Below, in pieces: positions 52,044 through 61,382 of a stretch of DNA of 64,000 nt. The notes under the pieces are model-generated. The model worked only from the letters and a program-made list of their open reading frames with translations. It was not told where the DNA came from and searched no databases. Positions within the stretch are counted from its first letter, which is position 1. Each line of letters begins with the position of its first letter. The stretch comes from Paraburkholderia piptadeniae (GTDB lineage: Bacteria; Pseudomonadota; Gammaproteobacteria; Burkholderiales; Burkholderiaceae). The stretch is from assembly GCF_900007165.1 (NCBI RefSeq), contig NZ_CYGY02000032.1, forward strand, positions 186,001-250,000, given 5' to 3'. Position numbers and translations under genes: made by a program.

Positions 52044-52209
52044 AGCAAACTCCGTATTTTTTTGCAGGTTGACTTAATTGCCGGCGAAGAAAAAGAAATC
52101 CGCCGTCAATCGCTACACTATAGCCGATTTTTATTGACCGGCGCTCCGCCTGGTCATTCGGCCAGGAGCCAGTCTACATGCGGGTTTCGGGCCCGGTCGC
52201 CAGCGCGTT

Positions 52210-53547
52210 TCAGCCCTTGTCCGCGTAGGGGTTCGTCGACGACCGGAACTCTATCCGCAATGGAGTGCCCGTCAGCGCGAAAGTTTCCCGGAAGCGGTTT
52301 TCGAGGTAGCGCTTGTACGTGTCGGTGACGGCATCGAGCGCGTTGCCGTGGATCACGATGATCGGCGGATTCTGTCCCCCCTGGTGCGCGTAGCGCAGTT
52401 TCGGACGCACGGGGCCGCGGCGGCGCGGCTGCTGGAACTCGACGGCTTCGATCAGCGCGCGCGTGAGCTTCGGCGTCGGCAGCTTGGACATCGCGGCCTT
52501 GTACGCGTCGTCGACGGAGCGCATCAACGGGCCGATTCCCGTCTTTTCGGCTGCGGAAATGAAATGGAACTTCGCGAACTCGAGGAATTTTAGCTTGCGC
52601 TGAAGATCGTTTTTCGTGCGCTCACGCACATGCGGATCGAGCCCGTCCCACTTGTTCACGCCGACCACGAGCGCCCGCCCCTGCTCGACGACGAAGCCCG
52701 CAATATGCGCGTCCTGCTCCGAAATGTCCTGGCGCGCGTCGAGCAGCAGGATCACGACGTTGGCGTCGGAGATCGATTGCAGCGTCTTCACGACCGAGAA
52801 CTTCTCGATCGCCTCGAACACCTTGCCGCGCTTGCGCAGGCCGGCCGTGTCGATCAGCGTGTATTTTTTGCCTTGCCGCTCGAAGTCGACGTAGATCGAA
52901 TCGCGCGTCGTGCCGGGCATGTCGAACGCGATCACGCGGTCTTCGCCGATCAGCGTGTTCACGAGCGTCGATTTGCCGACGTTCGGCCGCCCGACGATCG
53001 CGATCTTGATGCCGTGCGCCTGCTTCTCTTCGTCGCTCTCTTCCGGCTGGTCGGCGTACGCTGCGTCGAGCGCCTCGTTGATCATCTCCGCGACGCCGTC
53101 GCCGTGCGCAGCGGAAATCGCGCGCGGATCGCCGAGGCCGAGCTCGTAGAAGTCAGCGGCCACGGCCGAATAGCGCATCCCCTCGGACTTGTTGACGACG
53201 AGGTAAATCGGCCGGCCCGTCTTGCGCAGATAGTCGGCGATCGACTTGTCCTGCGGCGCGAGGCCGTTGCGGCCGTCGACGATGAAGACGACGATGTCCG
53301 ATTCTTCGACGGCCTGGCGCGTCTGGCGCGCCATCTCGTGCAGAATGCCGTCCTTCGCGACGGGTTCGAAGCCGCCCGTATCGACGACGAGATACGGCCG
53401 GTCGCCGACTCGCCCTTCGCCATAGTGACGGTCGCGCGTGAGACCCGGCAGATCGGCGACGAGCGCATCGCGCGAACGCGTGAGCCGGTTGAACAGCGTG
53501 GATTTCCCCACATTGGGGCGCCCGACGAGGGCAATAACGGGTTTCAT
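52210..53547 (-). CDS. der: Ribosome biogenesis GTPase Der
   Basis: 445 residues from the ATG that begins MKPVIALVG. Der has two tandem GTPase domains: the first with GRPNVGKSTLFN, DTGGFEP and NKSEG (a variant G4), the second with GRPNVGKSTLVNT, DTAGLRKRGKV and NKWDG. A KH-like C-terminal domain follows. It acts in assembly of the 50S ribosomal subunit. It is separated from hfq by 166 nt and from bamB by 510 nt, so its transcription may start in that longer gap. Confidence 0.97.
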   Translation of the reverse strand: MKPVIALVGRPNVGKSTLFNRLTRSRDALVADLPGLTRDRHYGEGRVGDRPYLVVDTGGFEPVAKDGILHEMARQTRQAVEESDIVVFIVDGRNGLAPQDKSIADYLRKTGRPIYLVVNKSEGMRYSAVAADFYELGLGDPRAISAAHGDGVAEMINEALDAAYADQPEESDEEKQAHGIKIAIVGRPNVGKSTLVNTLIGEDRVIAFDMPGTTRDSIYVDFERQGKKYTLIDTAGLRKRGKVFEAIEKFSVVKTLQSISDANVVILLLDARQDISEQDAHIAGFVVEQGRALVVGVNKWDGLDPHVRERTKNDLQRKLKFLEFAKFHFISAAEKTGIGPLMRSVDDAYKAAMSKLPTPKLTRALIEAVEFQQPRRRGPVRPKLRYAHQGGQNPPIIVIHGNALDAVTDTYKRYLENRFRETFALTGTPLRIEFRSSTNPYADKG

Positions 53548-54057
53548 CAGATGTTGTTCACAGTGAAGCGCGGCGTCGAAAACCCGACCTTCCGCACTGG
53601 CAACGCCATGCGGCCGTTGCACGGCTGCGTTTGACGAAAATTATCACGAATTTGACCCGTTTCGGACGCGCGGAGCTTGCGCATACGAACGGATTTCAGG
53701 TTGGCTGCCTGGGTGGCTGCGTCGAGTGTCAAGCACAAGGCTCGGCACGCATTGCGTCGAATGCACGCCGCGGCGATTGCGCCGCCGCCTCGTTGCAATC
53801 GTTCGCCAACGACAGCAGCACAACGCGCACTGAACGATCGCCGGCACAGCCCGACTGACGATCTCGAATTTTCGACGGCATTGAAGGCGGTCCCCCTGGT
53901 CCCGTCCGACGGGACTCGGGCAGCAACCATTTGCCGAGTCATCAGGCGCCATCGACGACCCGTTGGCACCAACAAAATGCATGCGGCCGGCAAAGCCGGC
54001 CCACATGTCACCGCGCAACGCGCTGGGAATCAGGCGCGCCGCACAGCCCAACAGCCT
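53548..54057. other. 510-bp gap between bamB and der
   Basis: No gene could be supported. It contains a perfect hairpin GGCCGGC aaa GCCGGCC (53985-54001) close after bamB on the minus strand and an interrupted palindrome GTCCCGTC c GACGGGAC (53899-53915). The base composition is somewhat less GC-rich than the neighbouring genes. The der promoter may lie here. Confidence 0.5.
53985..54001. repeat. Perfect GC-rich hairpin downstream of bamB
   Basis: GGCCGGC aaa GCCGGCC, 7-bp stem with a 3-nt loop, 57 nt after the bamB stop. A loose T-rich stretch (GCATGCATTTTG) follows on the minus strand, so it could weakly terminate the bamB transcript. Confidence 0.5.
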
Positions 54058-55203
54058 TTAACGCGGACGGAAACCGTACAGGTCGCCGTCATGCGTCTGC
54101 ACGACCAGCGTATCGCCGGCCAGGACCGGCGCAGCCGTGATTGCGCTGCCATCCGTCTTCGCGCGTGCGACGAACGTGCCGTCGTCGCGCGACAGGAAGT
54201 GAACGAAGCCCTTGTAGTCGCCGACCACGGCGGCATGGCCGAGCAGCAGCGGCACGCTGACGTCGCGGCTCTTCAACTGGTCGTTGCGCCACAACTGCTG
54301 GCCCGTCGTCGCGTCGAACGCCGAGACGATCGCCCAGTCATCGCCCGCCACCACGACGCGGTCATCCTGTGCGAGGCCGCTCGTGCTCGAGAACACCTTT
54401 TCCCACAGCGCGCGGCCTGAGTTCGCGTCGAAGCAGCCGAGCTGCCCCTGGAACGTCACCGCGCAGGTTTCGGCGCCAACCAGCGTCGGCGGGCCCGTCA
54501 CGTCATTGATGCGCTCGACTTCCGTCACGCCCTTCGGATACGACACGGGCGTCGTCCAGTAAGCGTCGCCCGTCTGCAGGTTGATCGCCGCGAACTGGCC
54601 GCCCGGGAAGCCTGCCAGCACGGCCGCGTCGCCCGCGAACGTCATGCCCGACGACACGCGCAGATTGAGCGGCACCGCGCGGTTGCGATAGTTCCACTTC
54701 TGCTCGCCCGTTTGCGCATTGAACGCGGTGATCTGGCCGTCGACGGTACGCACGACCACGAGGCCGTTGCCGACGAGCGGCGGCGACAGGATTTCGCCCG
54801 GCGCCGTGCCTTTCCATGACAGCTTGCCGTTCTGGTCGAGCACGAACACTTCGCCCTTCAGGCCGCCGACAGCCGTGAGCGTGCCATCCGTTCCGACGCC
54901 CGCCGACAGGTCGCCGTCGAGCTTCGTGCGCCAGACGTCCTTGCCCGTCTTCGCGTCGATCTTCGCGACGGAGCCGTTCGCACCCGCCGCATACACGGCG
55001 TCGCCGACGGCAACGGGCGAGAACATATAGCGCCCGGCCTTGCCGACGCTAGCCGTCCACGTCTGCTGGACATCGAGCACGGGCTTGAACTCGGTGAGCG
55101 GCGTGGGCACGCGGCGTTCGTCTTTCGACGATGAGCAGGCCGTCAGAGCGAGCACGGTCATCGCACAGGCAACGGGCACGGCGTAACGTTTCAGCAGATT
55201 CAT
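54058..55203 (-). CDS. bamB: Outer membrane protein assembly factor BamB
   Basis: 381 residues from the ATG beginning MNLLKRYAV. A lipoprotein signal with lipobox LTAC (Cys23) is followed by an eight-bladed beta propeller; its PQQ-like repeats are seen as FSPVAVGDAVYAAGANGSV, KTGKDVWRTKLDG and QTGEQKWNYRNR. BamB helps the BAM complex insert outer-membrane barrels. Another ATG at 55218 (MLRSPMNLL) is possible. It follows yfgM, which acts with the Sec translocon, by 68 nt, so secretion and outer-membrane assembly factors are linked. The window also carries the 3' end of bamC elsewhere. Confidence 0.97.
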   Translation of the reverse strand: MNLLKRYAVPVACAMTVLALTACSSSKDERRVPTPLTEFKPVLDVQQTWTASVGKAGRYMFSPVAVGDAVYAAGANGSVAKIDAKTGKDVWRTKLDGDLSAGVGTDGTLTAVGGLKGEVFVLDQNGKLSWKGTAPGEILSPPLVGNGLVVVRTVDGQITAFNAQTGEQKWNYRNRAVPLNLRVSSGMTFAGDAAVLAGFPGGQFAAINLQTGDAYWTTPVSYPKGVTEVERINDVTGPPTLVGAETCAVTFQGQLGCFDANSGRALWEKVFSSTSGLAQDDRVVVAGDDWAIVSAFDATTGQQLWRNDQLKSRDVSVPLLLGHAAVVGDYKGFVHFLSRDDGTFVARAKTDGSAITAAPVLAGDTLVVQTHDGDLYGFRPR

Positions 55204-55271
55204 CGGTGAGCGAAGCATGTAGGTTCTAGTGATCAAAAGGAAACGGCAGACGCTGCAACAGCCAGCAACGC

Positions 55272-55901
55272 TCAGCCGCCCAGCGCGTCGAGCTTGAACT
55301 GGATCAGCTGACGGGCGGAAGCATCGTTCTTCGACAGCGAGTCGAGCGCGAGCTTATACGCTGCGCGCGCGTCGTCGCGTTTGCCTGCGGCGGCGAGCAG
55401 ATCGCCACGGCGGTCGGCGACCACGCCCTTGAACGCATCCGATTGCGGCTCGCTGAGCAACGCGAGACCGGCGTCATAGGCCTTCTCGTCGAGCAGCAGC
55501 GACGCGAGACGCAGCTTGGCGATCTGCTTGAATTCGTCGTCCTTCGCGTGGTCGACGGCCCATTGGAGCTGCGCTTTCGCGCCCGGCTCGTCGCCCGCTG
55601 CGTACAGCGCCTTCGCGGCCGTGAGCGCCGTCATCTGCGCATACGCGGTGCTGCCGAACTTGTCTTCCATGTCGGTGGCGACGCGCGTAATGATCGCCTT
55701 GTCGGTGCCCGCTGCCGCTTGCTGGACCTGGTCGTACAGCACGGCCGCTTCCGCCGCCTGATGACGCTGCCAGTAATTCCAGCCGTTCCAGCCCGCCGCG
55801 GCCACGAGCGCCACCAGCACGATCCACGTGGTCGCGTTACCCCATTGCGCCCACCATGCCTTCAGGCTCTCAATCGATTCTTGTTCGTCGTGGTAACTCA
55901 T
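55272..55901 (-). CDS. yfgM: YfgM family TPR-like protein (ancillary SecYEG subunit)
   Basis: 209 residues. A short cytosolic N-terminus with MSYHDEQESIESLKAWWAQW is followed by one transmembrane helix (about 23-41) and a periplasmic TPR-like region. In E. coli YfgM binds the SecYEG translocon and the chaperone PpiD. The gene lies between hisS and bamB, the same order as in E. coli (hisS-yfgM-bamB-der). ATG 55901 has no alternative nearby. Confidence 0.95.
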   Translation of the reverse strand: MSYHDEQESIESLKAWWAQWGNATTWIVLVALVAAAGWNGWNYWQRHQAAEAAVLYDQVQQAAAGTDKAIITRVATDMEDKFGSTAYAQMTALTAAKALYAAGDEPGAKAQLQWAVDHAKDDEFKQIAKLRLASLLLDEKAYDAGLALLSEPQSDAFKGVVADRRGDLLAAAGKRDDARAAYKLALDSLSKNDASARQLIQFKLDALGG

Positions 55902-55989
55902 CGCGACGCGATTTCCTCTTTCCTGGTGCCTTGTCTGATTGGGGCCGCAGCGCGTGCGGCCCGTTTAACGACGATGCGCGACCTCGCGA

Positions 55990-57330
55990 TCAGTCGTCGC
56001 CGTCTTCGGTGGACGCAACCATCGCATTGATTAGATGTTCGGTCAAGTTTTCTAGCGGCACCGTTTGCTGCTCGCTCTTCGCGCCGCTTTGCACCGTGTC
56101 GCGCAGCGCCTTGACGCCTGCCGTGCCGTTCGCGATCTCGTCTTCGCCGAGAATCACCGCGAATGCGGCGCCGCTCGCATCGGCGCGCTTCATCTGCGAC
56201 TTGAAGCTCGCTGCCTGACCGTCAGGACTGCAATGCAGAATCACGTCGAGCCCCGTATCTCGCAGTCGCTCGGCGACGATGAACGCCTGCTCGCGAGCCG
56301 CCTCGCCCTGATGCGCGACGTACACATCGCAGCCTTCCGCTTCGGGCACCAGATTTTCTTCCTTCAGCAGCTCGAGAATGCGCTCGATGCCCATCGCCCA
56401 GCCGCATGCAGCCGTCGGTTTGCCGCCGAGCTGCTCGATCAGCGGATCGTAACGGCCGCCCGCCGCGACCGTGCCTTGTGCGCCGAGCTTGTCCGTGACC
56501 CATTCGAACACGGTCAGATTGTAGTAATCGAGGCCGCGCACCAGACGCGGGTTGATCGTGAACGGAATGTTGTTCGCCTTGAGAAGGCGCTGCAGTCCTT
56601 CGATGTGCGCGCGCGATTCCTCGCCGAGAAAATCGATCAGCTTCGGCGCGTTCTGCACGACTTCCTGCATGGCCGGATTCTTCGTGTCCAGCACGCGCAG
56701 CGGGTTCGTGTACAGGCGGCGCTGCGCGTCGTCGTCGAGCACGTCTACGTGCTTCTCGAGATACGCGATCAGTTCGACGCGATGCTTCGCGCGCTCTTCC
56801 GCCAGACCCAGCGAGTTGATTTCGAGCTTGATGCCAGTCAGGCCGAGGTCGTCCCACAGACGCTGGCACATCAGGATGATTTCCGCGTCCGCATCGGGGC
56901 CGGCGAAACCGAGCGCCTCGACGCCCACCTGATGGAACTGGCGATAACGGCCACGCTGCGGGCGCTCGTGACGGAACATCGGCCCGATGTACCACAGGCG
57001 CTTCGGGCCGTCGTACAGCATGTTGTGCTCGATCGACGCGCGCACGACGGCGGCCGTGTTCTCCGGACGCATCGTCAGATTCTCGCCGTTCAGCGCATCG
57101 GTGAAGCTGTACATCTCCTTCTCGACGATGTCGGTCACTTCGCCGATGCCGCGCGTGAAGAGCTGCGTGTGCTCGACGATCGGCGTGCGGATATTCTGGT
57201 ATCCGTACGAACGCAGCATCGACTTGACGGTCGTTTCAAAAAATTCCCACAAGCCGGCGTCCTGCGGAAGGATGTCGTTCATGCCCTTCACGCCGGACAA
57301 CTTTTCAAGCCGTTTCTTCTGTTCAGTCAT
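55990..57330 (-). CDS. hisS: Histidine--tRNA ligase
   Basis: 446 residues. It is a class II synthetase: motif 1 region VEHTQLFTRGIGEVTDIVEK, motif 2 FRHERPQRGRYRQFHQVGVE, and motif 3 AACGWAMGIERILELL. The histidine-specific segments LVRGLDYYNLTVFEW and AAGGRYDPLIEQLGGKPTA are present, and a C-terminal anticodon-binding domain follows. It charges tRNA-His. It starts 33 nt downstream of ispG. Confidence 0.98.
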   Translation of the reverse strand: MTEQKKRLEKLSGVKGMNDILPQDAGLWEFFETTVKSMLRSYGYQNIRTPIVEHTQLFTRGIGEVTDIVEKEMYSFTDALNGENLTMRPENTAAVVRASIEHNMLYDGPKRLWYIGPMFRHERPQRGRYRQFHQVGVEALGFAGPDADAEIILMCQRLWDDLGLTGIKLEINSLGLAEERAKHRVELIAYLEKHVDVLDDDAQRRLYTNPLRVLDTKNPAMQEVVQNAPKLIDFLGEESRAHIEGLQRLLKANNIPFTINPRLVRGLDYYNLTVFEWVTDKLGAQGTVAAGGRYDPLIEQLGGKPTAACGWAMGIERILELLKEENLVPEAEGCDVYVAHQGEAAREQAFIVAERLRDTGLDVILHCSPDGQAASFKSQMKRADASGAAFAVILGEDEIANGTAGVKALRDTVQSGAKSEQQTVPLENLTEHLINAMVASTEDGDD

Positions 57331-57363
57331 CTGTCTTCGGTTGACGAATTGGGGTGGCGCGAA

Positions 57364-58677
57364 TCAGTTCGTCGCTTCGGCGCGGACCGCATTGGGACCA
57401 TAACTGCGCTCGACGTAATCGCTCACGATCTGCTGGAATTCTTGCGCGATGTTTTCGCCGCGCAGCGTCTTGACCTTCACGCCGTCGATAAAAACAGGCG
57501 CGGCCGGATTCTCACCCGAGCCAGGCAGGCTGATGCCGATGTTCGCGTGCTTCGATTCGCCCGGGCCGTTGACGATGCAACCCATCACGGCAACATGCAT
57601 CTTCTCGACGCCCGGATATGTGCCGCGCCAAACGGGCATCTGCGTGCGCAGATACGTCTGGATTTGCGACGCGAGCTCCTGGAACAGCGTGCTCGTCGTG
57701 CGGCCGCAGCCCGGGCACGCGATGACCATCGGCGTGAACGAGCGCAGGCCCATCGTCTGCAGGATTTCCTGGCCGACGATCACTTCGCCCGTACGCGACG
57801 CACCCGGCTCCGGCGTCAGCGAAATGCGGATCGTGTCGCCGATGCCCTGCTGCAGCAGCACCGACAACGCGGCCGTCGACGCGACGATGCCCTTCGAGCC
57901 CATGCCCGCTTCCGTCAGGCCCAGGTGCAGCGCGAAGTCGCAACGGCGAGCGAGTTCCTGGTACACGGCGATCAGGTCCTGCACGCCGCTCACCTTGCAC
58001 GACAGAATGATCTTGTCGCGGCCGAGACCGAGTTCGACAGCGCGTTCCGCCGAACCGATCGCCGACTGGATCAGCGCCTCATACATCACGCTTTGCGCTT
58101 CCCACGGCTCGGCGCGCGCGGCGTTCTCGTCCATCATCTTCGCGAGCAGGTCCTGATCGAGGCTGCCCCAGTTCACACCGATGCGCACCGGCTTGTCGTA
58201 CTTCGCAGCGGCTTCGATCATCTGCGCGAACTGCGTGTCACGCTTCGCGCCCTGGCCGACGTTGCCCGGGTTGATCCGGTACTTCGACAGCGACTCCGCG
58301 CAGCCCGGATAGTCACGCAGCAGCAGATGGCCGTTGTAGTGAAAATCGCCGACGAGCGGCACCGTCACACCCATGCGGTCGAGCTGCTCGCGAATCGCGG
58401 GCACGGCCGCCGCCGCTTCCGGCGTGTTCACGGTGATCCGCACGAGCTCCGAACCCGCCTGCGCCAGTTCCTTCACCTGGATCGCGGTGCCGATCGCGTC
58501 AGCCGTATCCGTGTTCGTCATCGATTGAACGCGCACGGGCGCGTCGCCGCCGATCGTCACGAGCTGGCCGCCCCAACGGACGTCAACGGCATTCGACCGA
58601 CGACGCGGTGCGTGACCGCCGAACACCGGCACGTTCGAAACAATCTGACTGCTGGATTTCACTTGATCGGAGTGCAT
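57364..58677 (-). CDS. ispG: 4-hydroxy-3-methylbut-2-en-1-yl diphosphate synthase (IspG)
   Basis: 437 residues. IspG performs the seventh step of the MEP isoprenoid pathway, turning MEcPP into HMBPP. Iron-sulphur ligands are seen in CPGCGRTTSTLF and in the later MGCIVNGPGES. The N-terminal TIM-barrel part includes QSMTNTDTADAIGTAIQVKE and DFHYNGHLLL. The first 28 residues are variable. It is placed between rodZ (124 nt upstream) and hisS, an order common to beta- and gammaproteobacteria. Confidence 0.98.
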   Translation of the reverse strand: MHSDQVKSSSQIVSNVPVFGGHAPRRRSNAVDVRWGGQLVTIGGDAPVRVQSMTNTDTADAIGTAIQVKELAQAGSELVRITVNTPEAAAAVPAIREQLDRMGVTVPLVGDFHYNGHLLLRDYPGCAESLSKYRINPGNVGQGAKRDTQFAQMIEAAAKYDKPVRIGVNWGSLDQDLLAKMMDENAARAEPWEAQSVMYEALIQSAIGSAERAVELGLGRDKIILSCKVSGVQDLIAVYQELARRCDFALHLGLTEAGMGSKGIVASTAALSVLLQQGIGDTIRISLTPEPGASRTGEVIVGQEILQTMGLRSFTPMVIACPGCGRTTSTLFQELASQIQTYLRTQMPVWRGTYPGVEKMHVAVMGCIVNGPGESKHANIGISLPGSGENPAAPVFIDGVKVKTLRGENIAQEFQQIVSDYVERSYGPNAVRAEATN

Positions 58678-58801
58678 CGATAAACCCGCTTACGCCGCCT
58701 GCTTTTGGCCCGGAAAGCGTCCCGGCCAGTCGCTGAATACGACGCATGAATTGAGAAAGCGTCGCGGCCCTAATAGCCGCGACGCACACGATTGGGCTGC
58801 G

Positions 58802-59908
58802 TCAGGGCAACGCGAAGCGTGCCACATTGCCCTTCGCCGACGCATATTTGGCCGGGTCGACCGGCTGGCCGTCCAGCGTGATCGACTCCAGACCCGCCTT
58901 GTTGCCGACCGTCACCTTGAGCGGCGGCAACCCGCTTACCTCTTTCGTCTCGCCCGCGTGCACGAGGCCCGAGAACATTTCCTTGCCGTCCTTCTGACGC
59001 ACGCTGAACCAGCTGTCCTGCTTGACGGCCAGCGCGACGGTCGACGAACCCGCCGGGGCGACCGACGGCTCGCTCGCAGCGGACGCCGACGCAGCAGCCG
59101 CGACTGCCGGCGCGGCGCTCGCCGCTTTTGGCGCGGCCGCAGCCGGCGTGGACGCCGACCCGGCCGATCCAGCCGTCGAAGCCGGCGCTGCGCCTGTCAT
59201 TGGCAGCGGCGCGGGCATCGGCGTGGCCGACGCGCCCTCGGCTGCTGTCGCCTGCGTGTCCGTCTGCGCCTGCGACGCGGCCGTCTCGCCCGTCACGGCT
59301 GCACCGCCGGCAGACTCGCCCACGGCCGCCGACGCCTTGTCGGTTGTCGCAGCGGAACCGCCCGCGATTCCCTTCAGCCGTGCGAGCCACGCGGTCGACT
59401 CGCCATTGTTCGTATGCCACATGGCCAACGCGATCAGAACGACAATCGCGAGCGCCACGCCCCAGATCCACGAACGGCGGCGCGGCGCGCTGCCGCCCAG
59501 CGACAGCGATACTTTCCCGCGCGGCAAGTCCGTGCCCGCGGACGCCGGCATCGTCAGCGCCGGCTCGGGTACGCCTTTTTCGCGGCGCAGCGCCTGGGTC
59601 ATCGGGGTGGGATCGGCGCCGACGATCTTCGCGTAGCTGCGCACGACGCCGAGGGCGAACGTGGTATCCGGAAACTGGCTGAGATCGCCCGTTTCGAGTC
59701 CCCGCAGTTTGCCCGGCGCGACCTTCAGACGCGCCGACACATCCTCTACCGACATGCCCTTCGATTCGCGCAACTGCGCGAGCCTTGCCCCGACGGCAGC
59801 CAGCGAGTCAAACCCGGCCGGCTGCGCCGCTGCCGGTGCGGCCGCCGACAGCGGGCGACCCGAATGCGTATCCTCGTCGTGCGGTTGCGGGTGCTGCGGC
59901 TCACTCAT
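58802..59908 (-). CDS. rodZ: Cytoskeletal protein RodZ
   Basis: 368 residues from the ATG beginning MSEPQHPQ, with AAAGGA 6 nt upstream. The N-terminal HTH domain (about 33-105, VGARLAQLRESKGMSVEDVS) binds MreB in E. coli. A basic stretch and a single transmembrane helix (about 146-164) follow, then an Ala/Pro/Thr-rich periplasmic linker and a C-terminal DUF4115 beta domain (about 290-368, SWFSVRQKDGKEMFSGLVHA). RodZ links MreB with the elongasome and controls cell shape. A TATAAA hexamer about 80 nt upstream is a candidate -10. The usual neighbour gene pilF/pilW is not present before it. Confidence 0.94.
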   Translation of the reverse strand: MSEPQHPQPHDEDTHSGRPLSAAAPAAAQPAGFDSLAAVGARLAQLRESKGMSVEDVSARLKVAPGKLRGLETGDLSQFPDTTFALGVVRSYAKIVGADPTPMTQALRREKGVPEPALTMPASAGTDLPRGKVSLSLGGSAPRRRSWIWGVALAIVVLIALAMWHTNNGESTAWLARLKGIAGGSAATTDKASAAVGESAGGAAVTGETAASQAQTDTQATAAEGASATPMPAPLPMTGAAPASTAGSAGSASTPAAAAPKAASAAPAVAAAASASAASEPSVAPAGSSTVALAVKQDSWFSVRQKDGKEMFSGLVHAGETKEVSGLPPLKVTVGNKAGLESITLDGQPVDPAKYASAKGNVARFALP

Positions 59909-60118
59909 CCCAAATCCTTTCGCGTCGATTCTTTTTTCACTCGTGCGAACCGGTGGCACCTGGCTTCGTCCGGTTTCGCAGACCGTTTATAACAAAATGC
60001 GCGGCTGTGCGTGCCGCTTCCGATCGCTTTTGCAAATTTTCTTTTCACTTCGCGAGACGAGACCCATCCAGACATGCCGGCTGGCTAACGTCTCGGCCCG
60101 ATGCGGCTGTCACGCGCC

Positions 60119-61267
60119 TTACACCGCGCGAACTTCGATGACTTTCGCTTTCCCCGTGCGCTCCGCAAGGCGCGTGCGGTCCTTGACCGCGCCGGCAAGC
60201 TGGCCGCAGGCGGCGTCGATGTCATCGCCGCGAGTCTTGCGCACTGTCGTGACGACCCCTGCGTCGATCAACACCTGCGCGAACCGTTTGATCTGCTCGT
60301 TCTTCGAGCGCAACAGACCCGATTCCGGAAACGGATTGAACGGAATCAGGTTGAACTTGCACGGCACATCACGCGTAACGGCCAGCAACTCGCGTGCATG
60401 CGCCTCGCTGTCGTTCACGCCGTCGAGCATGCAGTACTCGAAGGTGATGAAATCGCGCGGCGCGACCTTCAGATATCGCTGGCATGCGGCCATCAGCTCG
60501 CGCAGCGGATGTTTCTTGTTGAGCGGCACGAGCATGTCGCGCAACGCATCATTCGGCGCGTGCAGCGAGACGGCGAGCGCCACGGGCAAATCGGCGCCGA
60601 GCCGGTCCATCATCGGCACCACGCCCGAGGTGGACAACGTGACGCGCCGGCGCGACAGGCCGTAGGCGTTGTCGTCGAGCATCAGGCGCATCGCCGGCAC
60701 GACGGCGTCGTAATTGAGCAGCGGCTCGCCCATGCCCATCATCACAACGTTCGTGACGACGCGCTCGCCCTTGCCCTCACCGCCCGTCGCGCGGCCGCCA
60801 GCCTCGCCGAGCGACGCACGCAGCGCAAATTCGGCCATGCGAAGCTGGCCGATGATTTCGCCCGTGGTGAGATTGCGTGAGAACCCTTGCTTGCCGGTCG
60901 AACAGAACCGGCAGTTGACCGCGCATCCCGCTTGCGACGACACGCACAGCGTGCCCCGCGTCTCTTCCGGAATGAAGACGGTTTCGACGGCGTTGCCGTT
61001 GCCGACGTCGACGAGCCACTTGCGCGTGCCGTCGGCGGAAATATGGTCGCTGACGATGCCGGGCATCGCGATCGATGCCCGGCCCTTCAGCTTTTCGCGC
61101 AGCGACTTCGCGAGATCGGTCATCCCGTCGAAGTCGGCAGCGTTGTACTGGTGAATCCAGCGCTGCAATTGCTTGGCGCGAAACGGCTTCTCGCCGAGGC
61201 TGTCGCAATACGCGACAAGGCCTGCGGCGTCGAGATCGAGAAGGTTGACGGTTGGGCTGCTCGTCAT
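60119..61267 (-). CDS. rlmN: 23S rRNA/tRNA adenine C2-methyltransferase RlmN
   Basis: 382 residues. RlmN is a radical SAM enzyme that methylates C2 of A2503 in 23S rRNA and A37 in some tRNAs. The iron-sulphur CX3CX2C motif is CAVNCRFCSTG (near 113-123), and the two catalytic cysteines should be in CMLDGVND and near the C-terminus (ACGQLAG). The ATG at 61267 is preferred to the one at 61282 because AGGA sits 6 nt before it. It follows ndk after 115 nt, and that gap contains a perfect 11-bp inverted repeat. Confidence 0.97.
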   Translation of the reverse strand: MTSSPTVNLLDLDAAGLVAYCDSLGEKPFRAKQLQRWIHQYNAADFDGMTDLAKSLREKLKGRASIAMPGIVSDHISADGTRKWLVDVGNGNAVETVFIPEETRGTLCVSSQAGCAVNCRFCSTGKQGFSRNLTTGEIIGQLRMAEFALRASLGEAGGRATGGEGKGERVVTNVVMMGMGEPLLNYDAVVPAMRLMLDDNAYGLSRRRVTLSTSGVVPMMDRLGADLPVALAVSLHAPNDALRDMLVPLNKKHPLRELMAACQRYLKVAPRDFITFEYCMLDGVNDSEAHARELLAVTRDVPCKFNLIPFNPFPESGLLRSKNEQIKRFAQVLIDAGVVTTVRKTRGDDIDAACGQLAGAVKDRTRLAERTGKAKVIEVRAV

Positions 61268-61295
61268 ATCGAATCCTGCCATTCAGTGCGAGACT

Positions 61296-61323
61296 GCGTT
61301 CATGCAACAAGCTGCATGAACGC
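61296..61323. repeat. Perfect 11-bp inverted repeat between ndk and rlmN
   Basis: GCGTTCATGCA acaagc TGCATGAACGC. No T-run follows, so it is not a normal terminator. It lies 28 nt upstream of the rlmN start and 60 nt after the ndk stop. It could shape the mRNA or bind a regulator. Confidence 0.7.
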
Positions 61324-61382
61324 GGATAACGCTCGCGCCCGCTCCTGCTGCTGTTACTGCTGTCCTACTGGAGCCTGTCTGC

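Noticed and set aside
53677..54420. A plus-strand open frame covering the bamB-der gap and part of bamB
   Set aside because: Nearly half of it is antisense to bamB, it has no ribosome binding site, and no domain can be recognised.
56065..58683. An 872-codon open frame on the plus strand antisense to hisS and ispG
   Set aside because: Both minus-strand genes are highly conserved with complete motifs; the antisense frame has only compositional Arg/His/Asp-rich sequence.
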